Source: Fagopyrum homotropicum
Taxonomy: Eukaryota > Streptophyta > Magnoliopsida > Caryophyllales > Polygonaceae
Direction of reading: 5' to 3'
Length of the DNA stretch: 64,000 nucleotides
Assembly (NCBI GenBank): GCA_033239125.1
Contig: BSWB01000006.1
Coordinates: 120,016,242-120,080,241, forward strand
Shown: positions 55,740-64,000 of the stretch, one piece after another
Position numbering within the stretch: the stretch's first letter is position 1
Layout: every line of letters starts with the position of its first letter
The notes under the pieces: generated by a model
The model's database searches: none
Told to the model about the DNA's origin: nothing
The model's input: the letters and a program-made list of their open reading frames with translations, nothing else
Translations under genes and position numbers: made by a program

Positions 55740-55953
55740 GGCCATCTTCAGCCCAAAAATCCAATTTTAGTTTCTTTACTGATTTTTTTTTGCTTTATTG
55801 TTAGAACCCAAAATATGTGCCAAATTTAGTTTCTCTGCAGAGAAACTTCTCTCTATTCATCACCTTGATTCTCTCCCCAAACCTGACATCTCAATAATTA
55901 AATTGTTTCTTATATAAGTTAAGAAACTGAAAGTATTTGGGATAAAGATGCCC
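55740..55953. mobile_element. Tourist-like (PIF/Harbinger) MITE
   Basis: 214 bp with imperfect inverted ends GGCCATCTTCAGCCCAAAAA and GGGCATCTTTATCCCAAATA (16 of 20), flanked by TAA at 55737-55739 and 55954-55956, the usual 3-bp target of this group. AT-rich and non-coding. It lies only 12 bp from the chromovirus LTR target site. Confidence 0.8.
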
Positions 55954-55956
55954 TAA

Positions 55957-56480
55957 CGTTCTTTTATAAAGTAATCGTACGGTTAAAGTTTTATTTTTAG
56001 AGAATATTTATTTTGGGATCGTTAACCTACAACTATGTGGGTCATAATGTTCTTCCCTAAAGTAATCTTGGCTTTTTTGTTAAGTTCGGTTTCTATTTAC
56101 GTTAAATATTTTCACGTTACTTTTATATAACTAACCGTACCCCTAAAGTGTTATTTTTAGGGAAGATTTTTTTTTCAAATTAATATCAAAATGATCTATT
56201 TAATTAAATTTTTTGAGGGTTTTTGCTGTACCACATAGATTAGCTACTAAGTTTGATTGTTTTAGAACTTGTATAAATAGAGAGTCTAAAAAGTATACAA
56301 ATAATACATTTCTTGGCATTTTGGTTAAGTTCAAGCATAATTACTATTCATATGTGAATAATGTTGACGTGGCGCCTCAACGGTTTTTTTCCGAATTAAA
56401 TATTTTATCAAATTAAAAATTGAAGTCAATAAATCGTTTTTTATTAAACCACAATTATTTTTTAAAATATGAAATGTGCT
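55957..56480. other. AT-rich flank, no gene seen
   Basis: Contains imperfect repeats of an AAAGT-TTATTTTTAG-GA phrase (55985-56005, 56145-56165). Nothing coding is supported. Confidence 0.5.
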
Positions 56481-56532
56481 ATCCCACATCGATTATCAAG
56501 AAAACATGACCATTTAAGAAGTTGTATAAATA
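56481..56532 (+). promoter_or_regulatory. USE-like plus TATA promoter pair
   Basis: ATCCCACATCG (56481-56491) equals the upstream sequence element of plant U-snRNA genes. TATAAATA follows at 56525-56532 after 33 bp, the spacing of Pol II-type snRNA promoters. The sequence downstream matches no snRNA start I know. Many plant repeats carry CCCACATCG, so this may be a promoter fossil. Confidence 0.4.
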
Positions 56533-57072
56533 AATACAAAAAGTTTGAAGATTAATGTTATCTTCTGAGTTTACAATTATTTCGTTTTCTATCAATAATA
56601 TCAAGCGGTCATAACTTTTAAGTTTACTCTTATATAAAGTTTATCTTCTTTTTTTCCAAAATCTGACTGTCGCGCATGTTTTCGAGGTTTCACAAAAAAT
56701 ATTATCTTGTGGATTTGTATTATATTATATTTGCACAATTTTATTTATTTTTTGAATTAATTTATTTTGATTATATTTTTGCATTGCATAGATGTCATTT
56801 ATTATTTGACATTTATTAAAATCACATATCTATACATTTATTAATATTGTGATTTTTATAATATAGATATAGTAAACACTTTTTATTTGATATGCTCCCA
56901 CATGTATCATATTTATATGACGAATTAGGTCAATAATTATGTTGTTATTATTTTAAATAAGCGTATACTTTAATACATAAATATTCATAATCAAATCAAT
57001 AAAATATAATAAAAAATGGCATCTATAAAAAATTATTCGCAAAAAAAAATAACAAAAAAATACATTTTCAAA
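56533..57072. other. AT-rich stretch, no gene seen
   Basis: Very AT-rich with homopolymer runs; only short ORFs without recognisable motifs. Confidence 0.5.
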
Positions 57073-57102
57073 AGCCCCAGCAAGGCACGGACACTAAACT
57101 AG
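57073..57102 (+). mobile_element. Possible Helitron 3' terminus
   Basis: GGCACGGACACTAAACTAG followed by T resembles plant Helitron ends (GC-rich hairpin, about 10 bases, CTAG). The hairpin is poor here and no 5' end was found. Confidence 0.3.
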
Positions 57103-57374
57103 TTACTAGTTTATTAAATATAATGATAAATTTTGTTTAAGACCTAATTTGTTGAGTATAATGAGGCCCTTCTCACGTTTTAACCTTAATGTACTTTCTA
57201 GATGATTCTTGTTAACACAGAAAGATTATTAAAAATTATGGTGAGAATATAATTACTGAAATAAAAGTCATATTTGTGTAGCTTGATTGGGCGAAGAAAA
57301 AGAAGCAAAGGTGACGTGTGAACCACCGAGTTGAGGTGGAGCCCAATCACGTGTGGAGGTTCTCCTCATGAGTC

Positions 57375-57623
57375 ATGTGTGCATCTTTCAATCGGACGGT
57401 CGAGAATTATTCATTCATTTCTTGCCCTACAATCTCCGTAAGCCAATCCAACTATGCAAGAATCAAGATGACCGTAATAATTAATGAATACTACACATAT
57501 CTATCTGTAATGGATCAGCTGGATGAGATGAGTTTCTCGGACATCAAAGAATTCGGATCGAAAATACGGGACGCGTATGCAGTGTGGTTGGGACTCTTGA
57601 CACAATGCGGGTGTGACTTTTGA
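57375..57623 (+). CDS. Small ORF of unknown identity
   Basis: 82 codons, MCASFNRTVENYSF...ending LLTQCGCDF. Not recognised. A G-box CACGTG lies at 57348-57353 just upstream, and the local GC content is higher than the flank. It could be an exon or a fragment of a decayed gene; there is no signal peptide or known motif. Could equally be chance. Confidence 0.2.
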   Translation: MCASFNRTVENYSFISCPTISVSQSNYARIKMTVIINEYYTYLSVMDQLDEMSFSDIKEFGSKIRDAYAVWLGLLTQCGCDF

Positions 57624-58337
57624 GCGGAATGGGAGTACGCTCTGTAACTCTATTTAGGGTCTTACAGAAATTATGACCGTTGCTTCAACGTTCGAATATT
57701 GTAGGAAATTGGAGCTTGTGATACACTTTCACTTTTTTTTTGTGTGTTGGATACGGACTTTGAACGAGACTTAAATGATATCACTTGTTTTGGTAAATAG
57801 CAATTCTAAATTTGAGTGAAAGACGAAATATTACTAAAGATGCAAAAATGGTGTGTAATATGAGTGTGTCCGAGAATTATCATATACAATTGTAATACAA
57901 ATACATAAGAATGTTGGTTAAGTAGGACATATTTTACATTTTATTTTTTCAATTATTAAATACTCGTATTCTTTATATTAAATCTTCATATTTGTGTAGC
58001 CTATATTTTCTTATAAACATTATCTATAAGTATAAATAATATTTGACATTAATATTTATAGATCATATACTTAATATTGATATGGTATATATACCCTGAG
58101 AAGAATTTTACAATTTAGAAATGATATACAGTTGAGTATATTGATAAAATTAAAAGCGGAAATATTTACGCTCTTAAATCTAGTTCGTAAGAAGCTACTA
58201 GAATATAAATCAAGGTGATAAATTGTTACGACTCAAGGCTGAATCTTTATTTTTTTTACCAAGTATCTAAGTTTTTCATAGAAATTATTTGGCTGAATTT
58301 GCAATGTAGGTCTTTTACAACGTAGAGTTTGGATTTT
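57624..58337. other. AT-rich stretch, no gene seen
   Basis: No coding frame or repeat structure that can be supported. Confidence 0.5.
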
Positions 58338-58599
58338 GGGCCTCTCATAATTTCATTTAGAAAATGGGCTCCTATTGTAGAAAAAATCAAAAAAATAAGG
58401 GACATAGGTATCTAGATTGATTTAATGGGTGATATGTAAAAAAAATCAGAAAATAGACCAATCAATTCACTCAGCCCATCTTCTTCCCTCCATTGTCCCT
58501 TCTTCTTCCCTCCTTTCAAACGTAAATTTATATCTGGGTATCCATATGCAGCTCTTTTCTTCTTCCCATTGAAACGCAGGAATCTGGACTGCTTACATA

Positions 58600-58985
58600 T
58601 CCCTATTCTATTTCTGGGTAAGCAGTGTTTGTTCCTATTTCTGGGTAATCTCAAACTTCCTGGGTAATGTATTTGTGGGTAATCTGAAACTTCTCATCTT
58701 TTGTTTTTGTGAATCTAAAACACTGAAACTTCATGTTCTATTTGTGGTAAGCAGTGCTTGTTTACATATTCTATTTGTGGGTAAGCGGGGTAAGCTGAAA
58801 CTTCTCATCTTTCTGGGTAATGTATTTCGGGGTAATCTAAACCAGTCAAACTTCTTGGGTAATGTCAAACTTCTTTGGTAATCTATTTCTGGGTAATCTC
58901 AAAATTCCTGGGTAATGTATTTCGGGATAATTTGAAACTTCTCATCTTCCTGGGTAATGTCAAACTTTTTAGGTATCCATATACT
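58600..58985. repeat. Degenerate short repeat GGGTAATnT(C/G)AAACTTC
   Basis: About ten irregular copies of GGGTAATCT/GGGTAATGT followed by AAACTTCT-like words, with spacing 20-60 bp. Confidence 0.65.
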
Positions 58986-59197
58986 CCAACACTAATATAC
59001 ACATATCTATATAATCTAAATAACTGAACTTGAGTAAACATACAATTGGGTAATCACATATCCATATAATCTAACACTAATATACACATATCCATATCCA
59101 TATAATCTAAATAATTGAAATTGGGTAAGTATTTTTTGGGTAAGCACGTATCATATACTCCAACAGATATTCATATAATCTAAATAAGTGAACATTA

Positions 59198-59614
59198 TCA
59201 TACCCAAAAAGTAACTACGTATGCATACAATTGGGTAACCCTAGTATCAGCGGAAACCCTAGCTTCATCCGCCAACAAAGTCTCGCCGGCCATCCTACGC
59301 TCCTTTGCTTCAATAACAGCCTGCGTAAACCCTAGATTGTAAGAGGGCGCCGGAATCTGAGCAGAAAAGGAAGGGAGATCCGCCATTAAAAAACGTTCCC
59401 AAGCGGTTTCAGGGGAGGAAGAAGAGGGTAAAAAAAGGAGATGTGGGCGCGGTTTGGGTAAGGTTGAAGAATAGGGCGCAAATGAAGGGGAAGTGGGCGC
59501 CGCCTTTAGCGGACGAAGAAGGAGTGCGCCGGCTTCACCGGAGGGAGAGGGTAAAGAAAGGAGAAGTGGGCGCCGACTTTGTGGTACTAGTGGCGTAGCC
59601 CCTCCTCGTGTCAA
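59198..59614 (-). pseudogene. GC-rich gene-like segment inside the TIR element
   Basis: 138 codons open; internal Met at 59386 starts MADLPSFSAQIPAPSYNLGF, an Ala-rich run with AKERRMAGETLLADEARVSA. Upstream is Pro/Ser/Leu-rich translation. The base composition (rich in GGCG, CGCC) contrasts with the AT-rich flank and resembles the 5' end of a host gene. I do not recognise the protein; no downstream exons are visible. Confidence 0.3.
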
Positions 59615-60016
59615 ACCTTGACGGCGAAACCCTAGATCTCTCGCTTGCCCTTCTCCTGCTCGAAGGAAACGACCTCTCGCTCACCCTTCGGTGTCGGCTT
59701 GGTGGCCAAATGTTCTGGCGGCGAAACAGTGCTCCCTGTCGTTGAAACTCCGGCGGATCTCCGTTTCATCCTCTATTTCTCCTTCTTCTCTTTCGTTCCT
59801 TTCTAGATCTGTTTTCTCTCTCTTTACAAAGAGAATGAATGTTTTCTCTTTCTTCTCTGCAAATAATACGAACAGTCATTTAATATTCAATTTTTTTGAC
59901 AGCCCATCCATCAATCCATCTTTTCTTTGAAGGCCCACAAATACAGCTATTAATTTTTTTGCAGGCCTAAATTATACTAGGAGCCCATTTTGCAAAAGTA
60001 CAATTTTAGGAGCCCT

Positions 60017-60651
60017 ATTTCCCTCGTTTAGTCAAATTATTTGTATTGTTGATCGGTGATCAGTTGACATATTTGAAAATTCAACATTAACACCAATTTT
60101 TCTATTTTTTTTTTTTAAGATAAGTTTAAAATTTTGAGTTTTTTTTTTTTTTTTTCAAAACAAATATTTTGAAGGGGTTATTTAAAATTTAAACTTATAG
60201 AAATCTCTAGTATAAATAATTTTTTAAATTCTTTATCAAAAAAAAAAAATGCAAGCACCAACAAAAAAAAAATAGGTTAGAAAGTCCGGTTATCCGATAC
60301 GATTAATTTGACTAAGTGGGGCATATATATGAAGAGAATGAGACGATGCAGTGCATGCGTAACCACTTAATTCATCCATGTGGGCCCCACCACCACCGCC
60401 CGTTGATCTCTCCATTTTCATATAAATGGAAATCAAACCAAACTTAACAATAAGTCTCTATAAATAATCAATGAATCTATTGTGTACATACAAATATAAA
60501 CTTAAATATCTTTTCTTACTAAATACAAAAATCAATTTAAATAATTCTGAAATCGATTTTTAATTTATAACAATAATATTAACTATTTTTAATATACGGA
60601 TATGGAGATGATTCATGATCCGTAATTTGAGAAAAAAACTGTTGTTTAATA
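60017..60651. other. AT-rich stretch with A and T runs, no gene seen
   Basis: Long poly-T and poly-A tracts (60100-60155, 60238-60275). Nothing coding is supported. Confidence 0.5.
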
Positions 60652-61815
60652 TAGGGTTGGGTAAAATGAGCAAAATAAAACCGAACTGAGACTTACCAAG
60701 CGAATCAATTAAATTGGTTACCAACACGTTGTTTACCAATTTAATTGGTATGATACTACCGAACCAACTACAAAGAGTTGGTTTGGTAAGTGGTAACAAT
60801 ATCCGCGTACCATGGGATTACCGTACCAACCGAGTTTTTTTTAAAAAAAATAAAATAATATATACATACTAATCTTGATATAATACTTCATATATAATTA
60901 TATATGCAATTCTTTTGTACCATTAGATGTAAATTCAAGTAATGCTTTAATCTCGTCTATCCATTAAAGTGCTTTCTTCGTTTACTGATTTAGTCATCTA
61001 GCCTTTATTTAACTTATTTATCCAATATGTTTTGTATTAATTTTTGCTTGTTAGTTGTTACTGTTACAACTAGTATTATGTTCTGTATTATTTTTTGTAA
61101 TAATTTTAGTTTGTTATTGTCATAGAATCTGTAATATAACATCTGATTTTGTCGTTTCGGTTGTAGTCATCATACTAAACCTAAACTTTAGCTTGTTACC
61201 GTAACACCATTTGTTCTGTATTAATTTTTTTTACGGTTACAACTCCTGTTCTATCATCTAATCTTCATTCTTTTGATAGATAATCCTTCCAATCAATGTT
61301 ATGAGGCAGGAAGGAATGCAACAAGCTCTAACTCGATTCAAATATGAAATCGTGTGGAGCACAAGTCGATATTGAATTATTGAACTCTCTAGCCTATAAA
61401 TTGGGATGATGATTGCATTTTTAATTATTTGTGTTTGGTTTGTAATGAAGTATGAAGTTTTATGAACTTGTTAAACATATTGTACTCTAATTTGCGGATT
61501 GTTGAATTGATGAAGTTCTTGTTTTGTTTTAAATATTGTACTCGAATTTGCGGATTGTTGAATTGATGAAGTTCGATCTTGTCTTATTTAAATTTAATTT
61601 TAGCAAACATATAATTTGGTAAAATGCCATTACCAAACCGATATAATCGGTTCTGTTTTAGTTTCGCATAATTCAACTTTTCGGTTTTCGGGCCAAACCG
61701 AAACCGGACCTAATTTTATAGGTTCGGTTTTTGGTCCATATATTTGGAAATTCGATTTTCGGTTCGGTTCGATTTTTGTCGGTTCGGTTCGGTTTTGGAC
61801 CTATGCCCAGTCCTA
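60652..61815. mobile_element. hAT-like TIR element remnant
   Basis: The left end TAGGGTTGGGTAAA with ATAAAACCGAACTGAG (60652-60692) is inverted at the right: TAGGACTGGGCATAGG with AAAACCGAACCGAACCGA on the - strand (61775-61815). TAGGG-TGGGC plus CCGAAC repeats is common in plant hAT-like non-autonomous elements. The 8-bp flanks (GTTTAATA, GTCATAAT) match poorly, so the ends are uncertain. No transposase is seen. Confidence 0.5.
61480..61582 (+). repeat. Tandem duplication, 56-bp period
   Basis: TTGTACTC(T/G)AATTTGCGGA and TTGTTGAATTGATGAAGTTC occur twice (61480 and 61536 starts) with few changes. Confidence 0.85.
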
Positions 61816-63910
61816 GTCATAATTGATTATATATTGATAATGTTTTTTTTTTTGGTAATGATATATTAATAATGTAGTTGATAATAGTTCCACTAATGAC
61901 AATGAATTGATGACAACGTAATTGATGATAATGTGTTTGATAACAAACAATTGTTTACAATATGTTTGATGATAATCACTGATAATATAGACTTAAAGTT
62001 GATAGCAATATTGATTTCGACAACTGTACAATTTTATTTTAAAACCTTTTTTGAAAAAATAATGTACAAAAAATTATTTTATTAAGTTATAAAAACCAAT
62101 AAAAATCTAGAATTATATTTCCTATATCTTAACTTTAAATAGTTGCCTTATCAAAAAAATTCTTATACAAATTTATCCATAAGAATACATACATATTTAC
62201 ATAAATATTATAAAATTACGCAAGTTTTTTTTAAATGAAATAATTATGATGCACAATATTTTAATTTGCACTAATTTGACATATGCACACAAATGTATGT
62301 CATTTTCTTATTTAAAGAAAAAGAGATTCAGTCTATGCGAAACAAACATGCTACACAAAGTTTCTTATTTTACAAAAAAACAAAAAAATAAACAAACAAA
62401 CAAACGTTATTTTCACCGATTATAGTTATTACAAGTAAACTACTTTCTCAATTATTTAATCTACACAAACTTATTCTTATTTACAATGTAAAACATAATT
62501 ACACGACTACTTTTATTATTACACAAGAACTTGTAAATTACATAAAATCACACAACTTCTAAAAATTGAGATTTTTTTTACAATTTTATAAAGTTTTTAA
62601 AAATAACCCACCTTATATTATAAAAACAATGAAAAAACACCTATAATCATTTTTTAGATAAATATTAGATAATTTAACCAAAATACCCTTAAATAATTAA
62701 TAAAATTATTGTAGTTTATTTTTTTATAATATATCTTTATAATAAAACTATATTTAGATGAAATTTCAAATTTTATCTTACATGAAAAAAATCATTTTTA
62801 CAAAAAAAAATGCTTAATTATACTATGTTTTTTTTAAATAAATAACTTTTTTATGCAAGAATCATAAAATATGATATGTTTACATCAAATAAAATATTAA
62901 AACTAAAATATATTATTATATTATGAATTTAAACACAAATAGCAACATACATATACTTAATAAATAACTAAGGGTATTTGATCAACTAATGTAATATTTT
63001 ACTAGAAACTGATCGTGGATTGGTTTGATTTATAAAAATATTTTAAAAAAATAGTTTTTTTAAAACACAATATTAAAGATGGGGTCTTTCAAAAAACTCA
63101 AAGTTAATGTATAATTTTACATGATTTTCTTACAATTACATAAAAAAAAAAACTATAAATGAACAATTCTATCCATACACAAAAACAAACATACACTTAC
63201 ATCAATGTTCAAATTTTAAACTATATTTAATCCTTTTTCTTACACCCACTTAAAACATTAATAAAATATACTTACACAAACTTACAAAAATAATCGATAT
63301 TACAGTTAATAATCAACGAAGTAAAGTTGCGGTTGAGCTTCGGTGGTACTATTTAGTATTTACCTAAATAGTGGGCGTGAAAGTGAATAATGTTAAAATA
63401 TATAAATCTGAAAAAGTTGTGCTCTCAAAAGCAAAGACAAGAAGTGTCCTCAACAATAATATAGCCAAAGTATGGGGTAAAGTTGCAAAATATTTGCACA
63501 TCAATAACACATGTTTTCACTTTCATAATTAAAAGGACAAAAAAAAAAAAAAAGTTTTTTTTTTCCTGTTATATGGTTGTTGTGTAAAGCTAAATCACCT
63601 TTTTTTTCCTTTTCTTTTTCTTTATAAATTACGAATGAACATTCATAAACACCCAAAAAAAAACTTGTCTAAAAATTTTGAACAACTTCTTGATATATTT
63701 CAATTTTGGCCCATAAGTTAACTTAATCACAAAATAAGGCATAATTGAGTATAATTTTTCCAATACAAACTCAAACCGGCTCGTTTGGTCTATTTGAGTC
63801 GGGAAACGATTGAGCAAATAATTCTAGGAGTGTTGATTCTATGTAATCGGAAATGAAAATATATTATATTATTATATGTGGGAAAATTTGAAATGATATT
63901 TAAAATGTTT
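61816..63910. other. AT-rich intergenic DNA, no gene seen
   Basis: Between 61860 and 61990 irregular TTGATGATAATG / TTGATAAC-like words recur about eight times. The remainder is low-complexity A/T with TTACATAAA-like words, and a poly-A/poly-T pair at 63539-63565. No ORF with recognisable content. Confidence 0.55.
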
Positions 63911-63914
63911 CGAA

Positions 63915-63987
63915 AAACCAACCGGTAAGTTAGTAGCTCAATGCATATGCCAGTGTAATTGCATCATAAAACCAACCGGTAATTTAG
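63915..63987 (+). repeat. Short direct repeat AAACCAACCGGTAAnTTAG
   Basis: Two copies, 63915-63933 and 63968-63987, 53 bp apart. Function unknown. Confidence 0.7.
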
Positions 63988-64000
63988 CTCACAAACTTAA

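Larger units (their letters stand above)
58338..60016. mobile_element. TIR-bounded non-autonomous DNA element (Mutator-like candidate)
   Basis: The ends are inverted over about 37 bp: GGGCCTCTCATAATTTCATT plus AAAATGGGCTCCTA on the left (58338-58374), and TAGGAGCCCATTTTGC plus TAGGAGCCCT on the right (59978-60016). Similarity is roughly three quarters outside the perfect AAAATGGGCTCCTA. No clear target duplication was found. The interior is unusual for this flank: GC-rich, gene-like sequence at 59220-59800 and short repeats at 58600-58980. No transposase is seen. A gene-fragment-carrying element is one reading. Confidence 0.5.

Noticed and set aside
56533..56640. A U-snRNA gene after the USE/TATA pair
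   Set aside because: No U1, U2, U4, U5 or U6 5' end or Sm site could be recognised.
60560..60799. Small - strand ORF
   Set aside because: Crosses the presumed left end of the hAT-like element; no motif.
1..64000. tRNA or rRNA genes
   Set aside because: No cloverleaf with both A and B boxes or rRNA core sequence was noticed; the GGGTTCGCATCC in family-2 LTRs resembles a B box only by chance or as part of the conserved U5 word.

Overview
The window is plant nuclear DNA, most likely from a flowering plant and probably a eudicot. Evidence: Ty3/gypsy LTR retrotransposons of three plant lineages (Tekay-type chromovirus, Tat/Ogre, Athila), tRNA-Asp-type and tRNA-Arg-like primer sites typical of plant elements, a Tourist-like MITE, and an AT-rich flank without compact genes. 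Positions 1-55724 (about 87 %) form one nest of retrotransposons. No intact host gene is recognisable.

Layout of the nest. (1) The outermost element is a Tekay-like chromovirus on the + strand. Its RT tail, RNase H and integrase lie at 1-2343 and its 3' end and 3' LTR continue at 31051-32237 and 55110-55724; its 5' half is outside the window. (2) A Tat/Ogre-like element on the - strand (2440-31050, LTRs 2440-4719 and 28753-31050) sits in the chromovirus just before its 3' LTR. (3) Inside Tat lie a lone Athila family-2 LTR (5604-7367) and a complete but decayed Athila family-1 element (9565-22870, - strand, 1710-bp LTRs, duplicated target AGGAC). (4) The chromovirus 3' LTR is split by an Athila family-2 element (32238-55109, - strand), whose integrase is deleted. 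(5) That element is split in its ORF1 by a second Athila family-1 copy (35764-46840, + strand, duplicated target GTATC) with a 1729-codon gag-pro-RT-RNase H-integrase reading frame broken by one nonsense codon in the integrase core. LTR divergences counted by eye (Tat about 2.2 %, the family-1 copy inside it about 1.0 %; family-2 about 2.7 %, the family-1 copy inside it about 2.2 %) agree with the nesting order.

The most unusual signal is not a gene. Every element carries its own vocabulary of short GC-rich or palindromic hairpins, in LTRs and, for the two Athila families, also in spacers and inside coding linkers. In the chromovirus LTR and the Tat LTR the stems change on both sides so that pairing is kept while the loop or flanks stay constant, which looks like selection for structure or spread of hairpin micro-elements. 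A second signal is a 90-nt non-coding block in the 3' untranslated region that differs at one position between the two Athila families.

The right flank (55725-64000) is AT-rich non-coding DNA. It holds a 214-bp MITE with TAA duplications, a USE-like plus TATA promoter pair without a recognisable snRNA body, a TIR-bounded element with a GC-rich host-like segment (58338-60016), a hAT-like TIR element (60652-61815), a weak Helitron-like end and small repeats.
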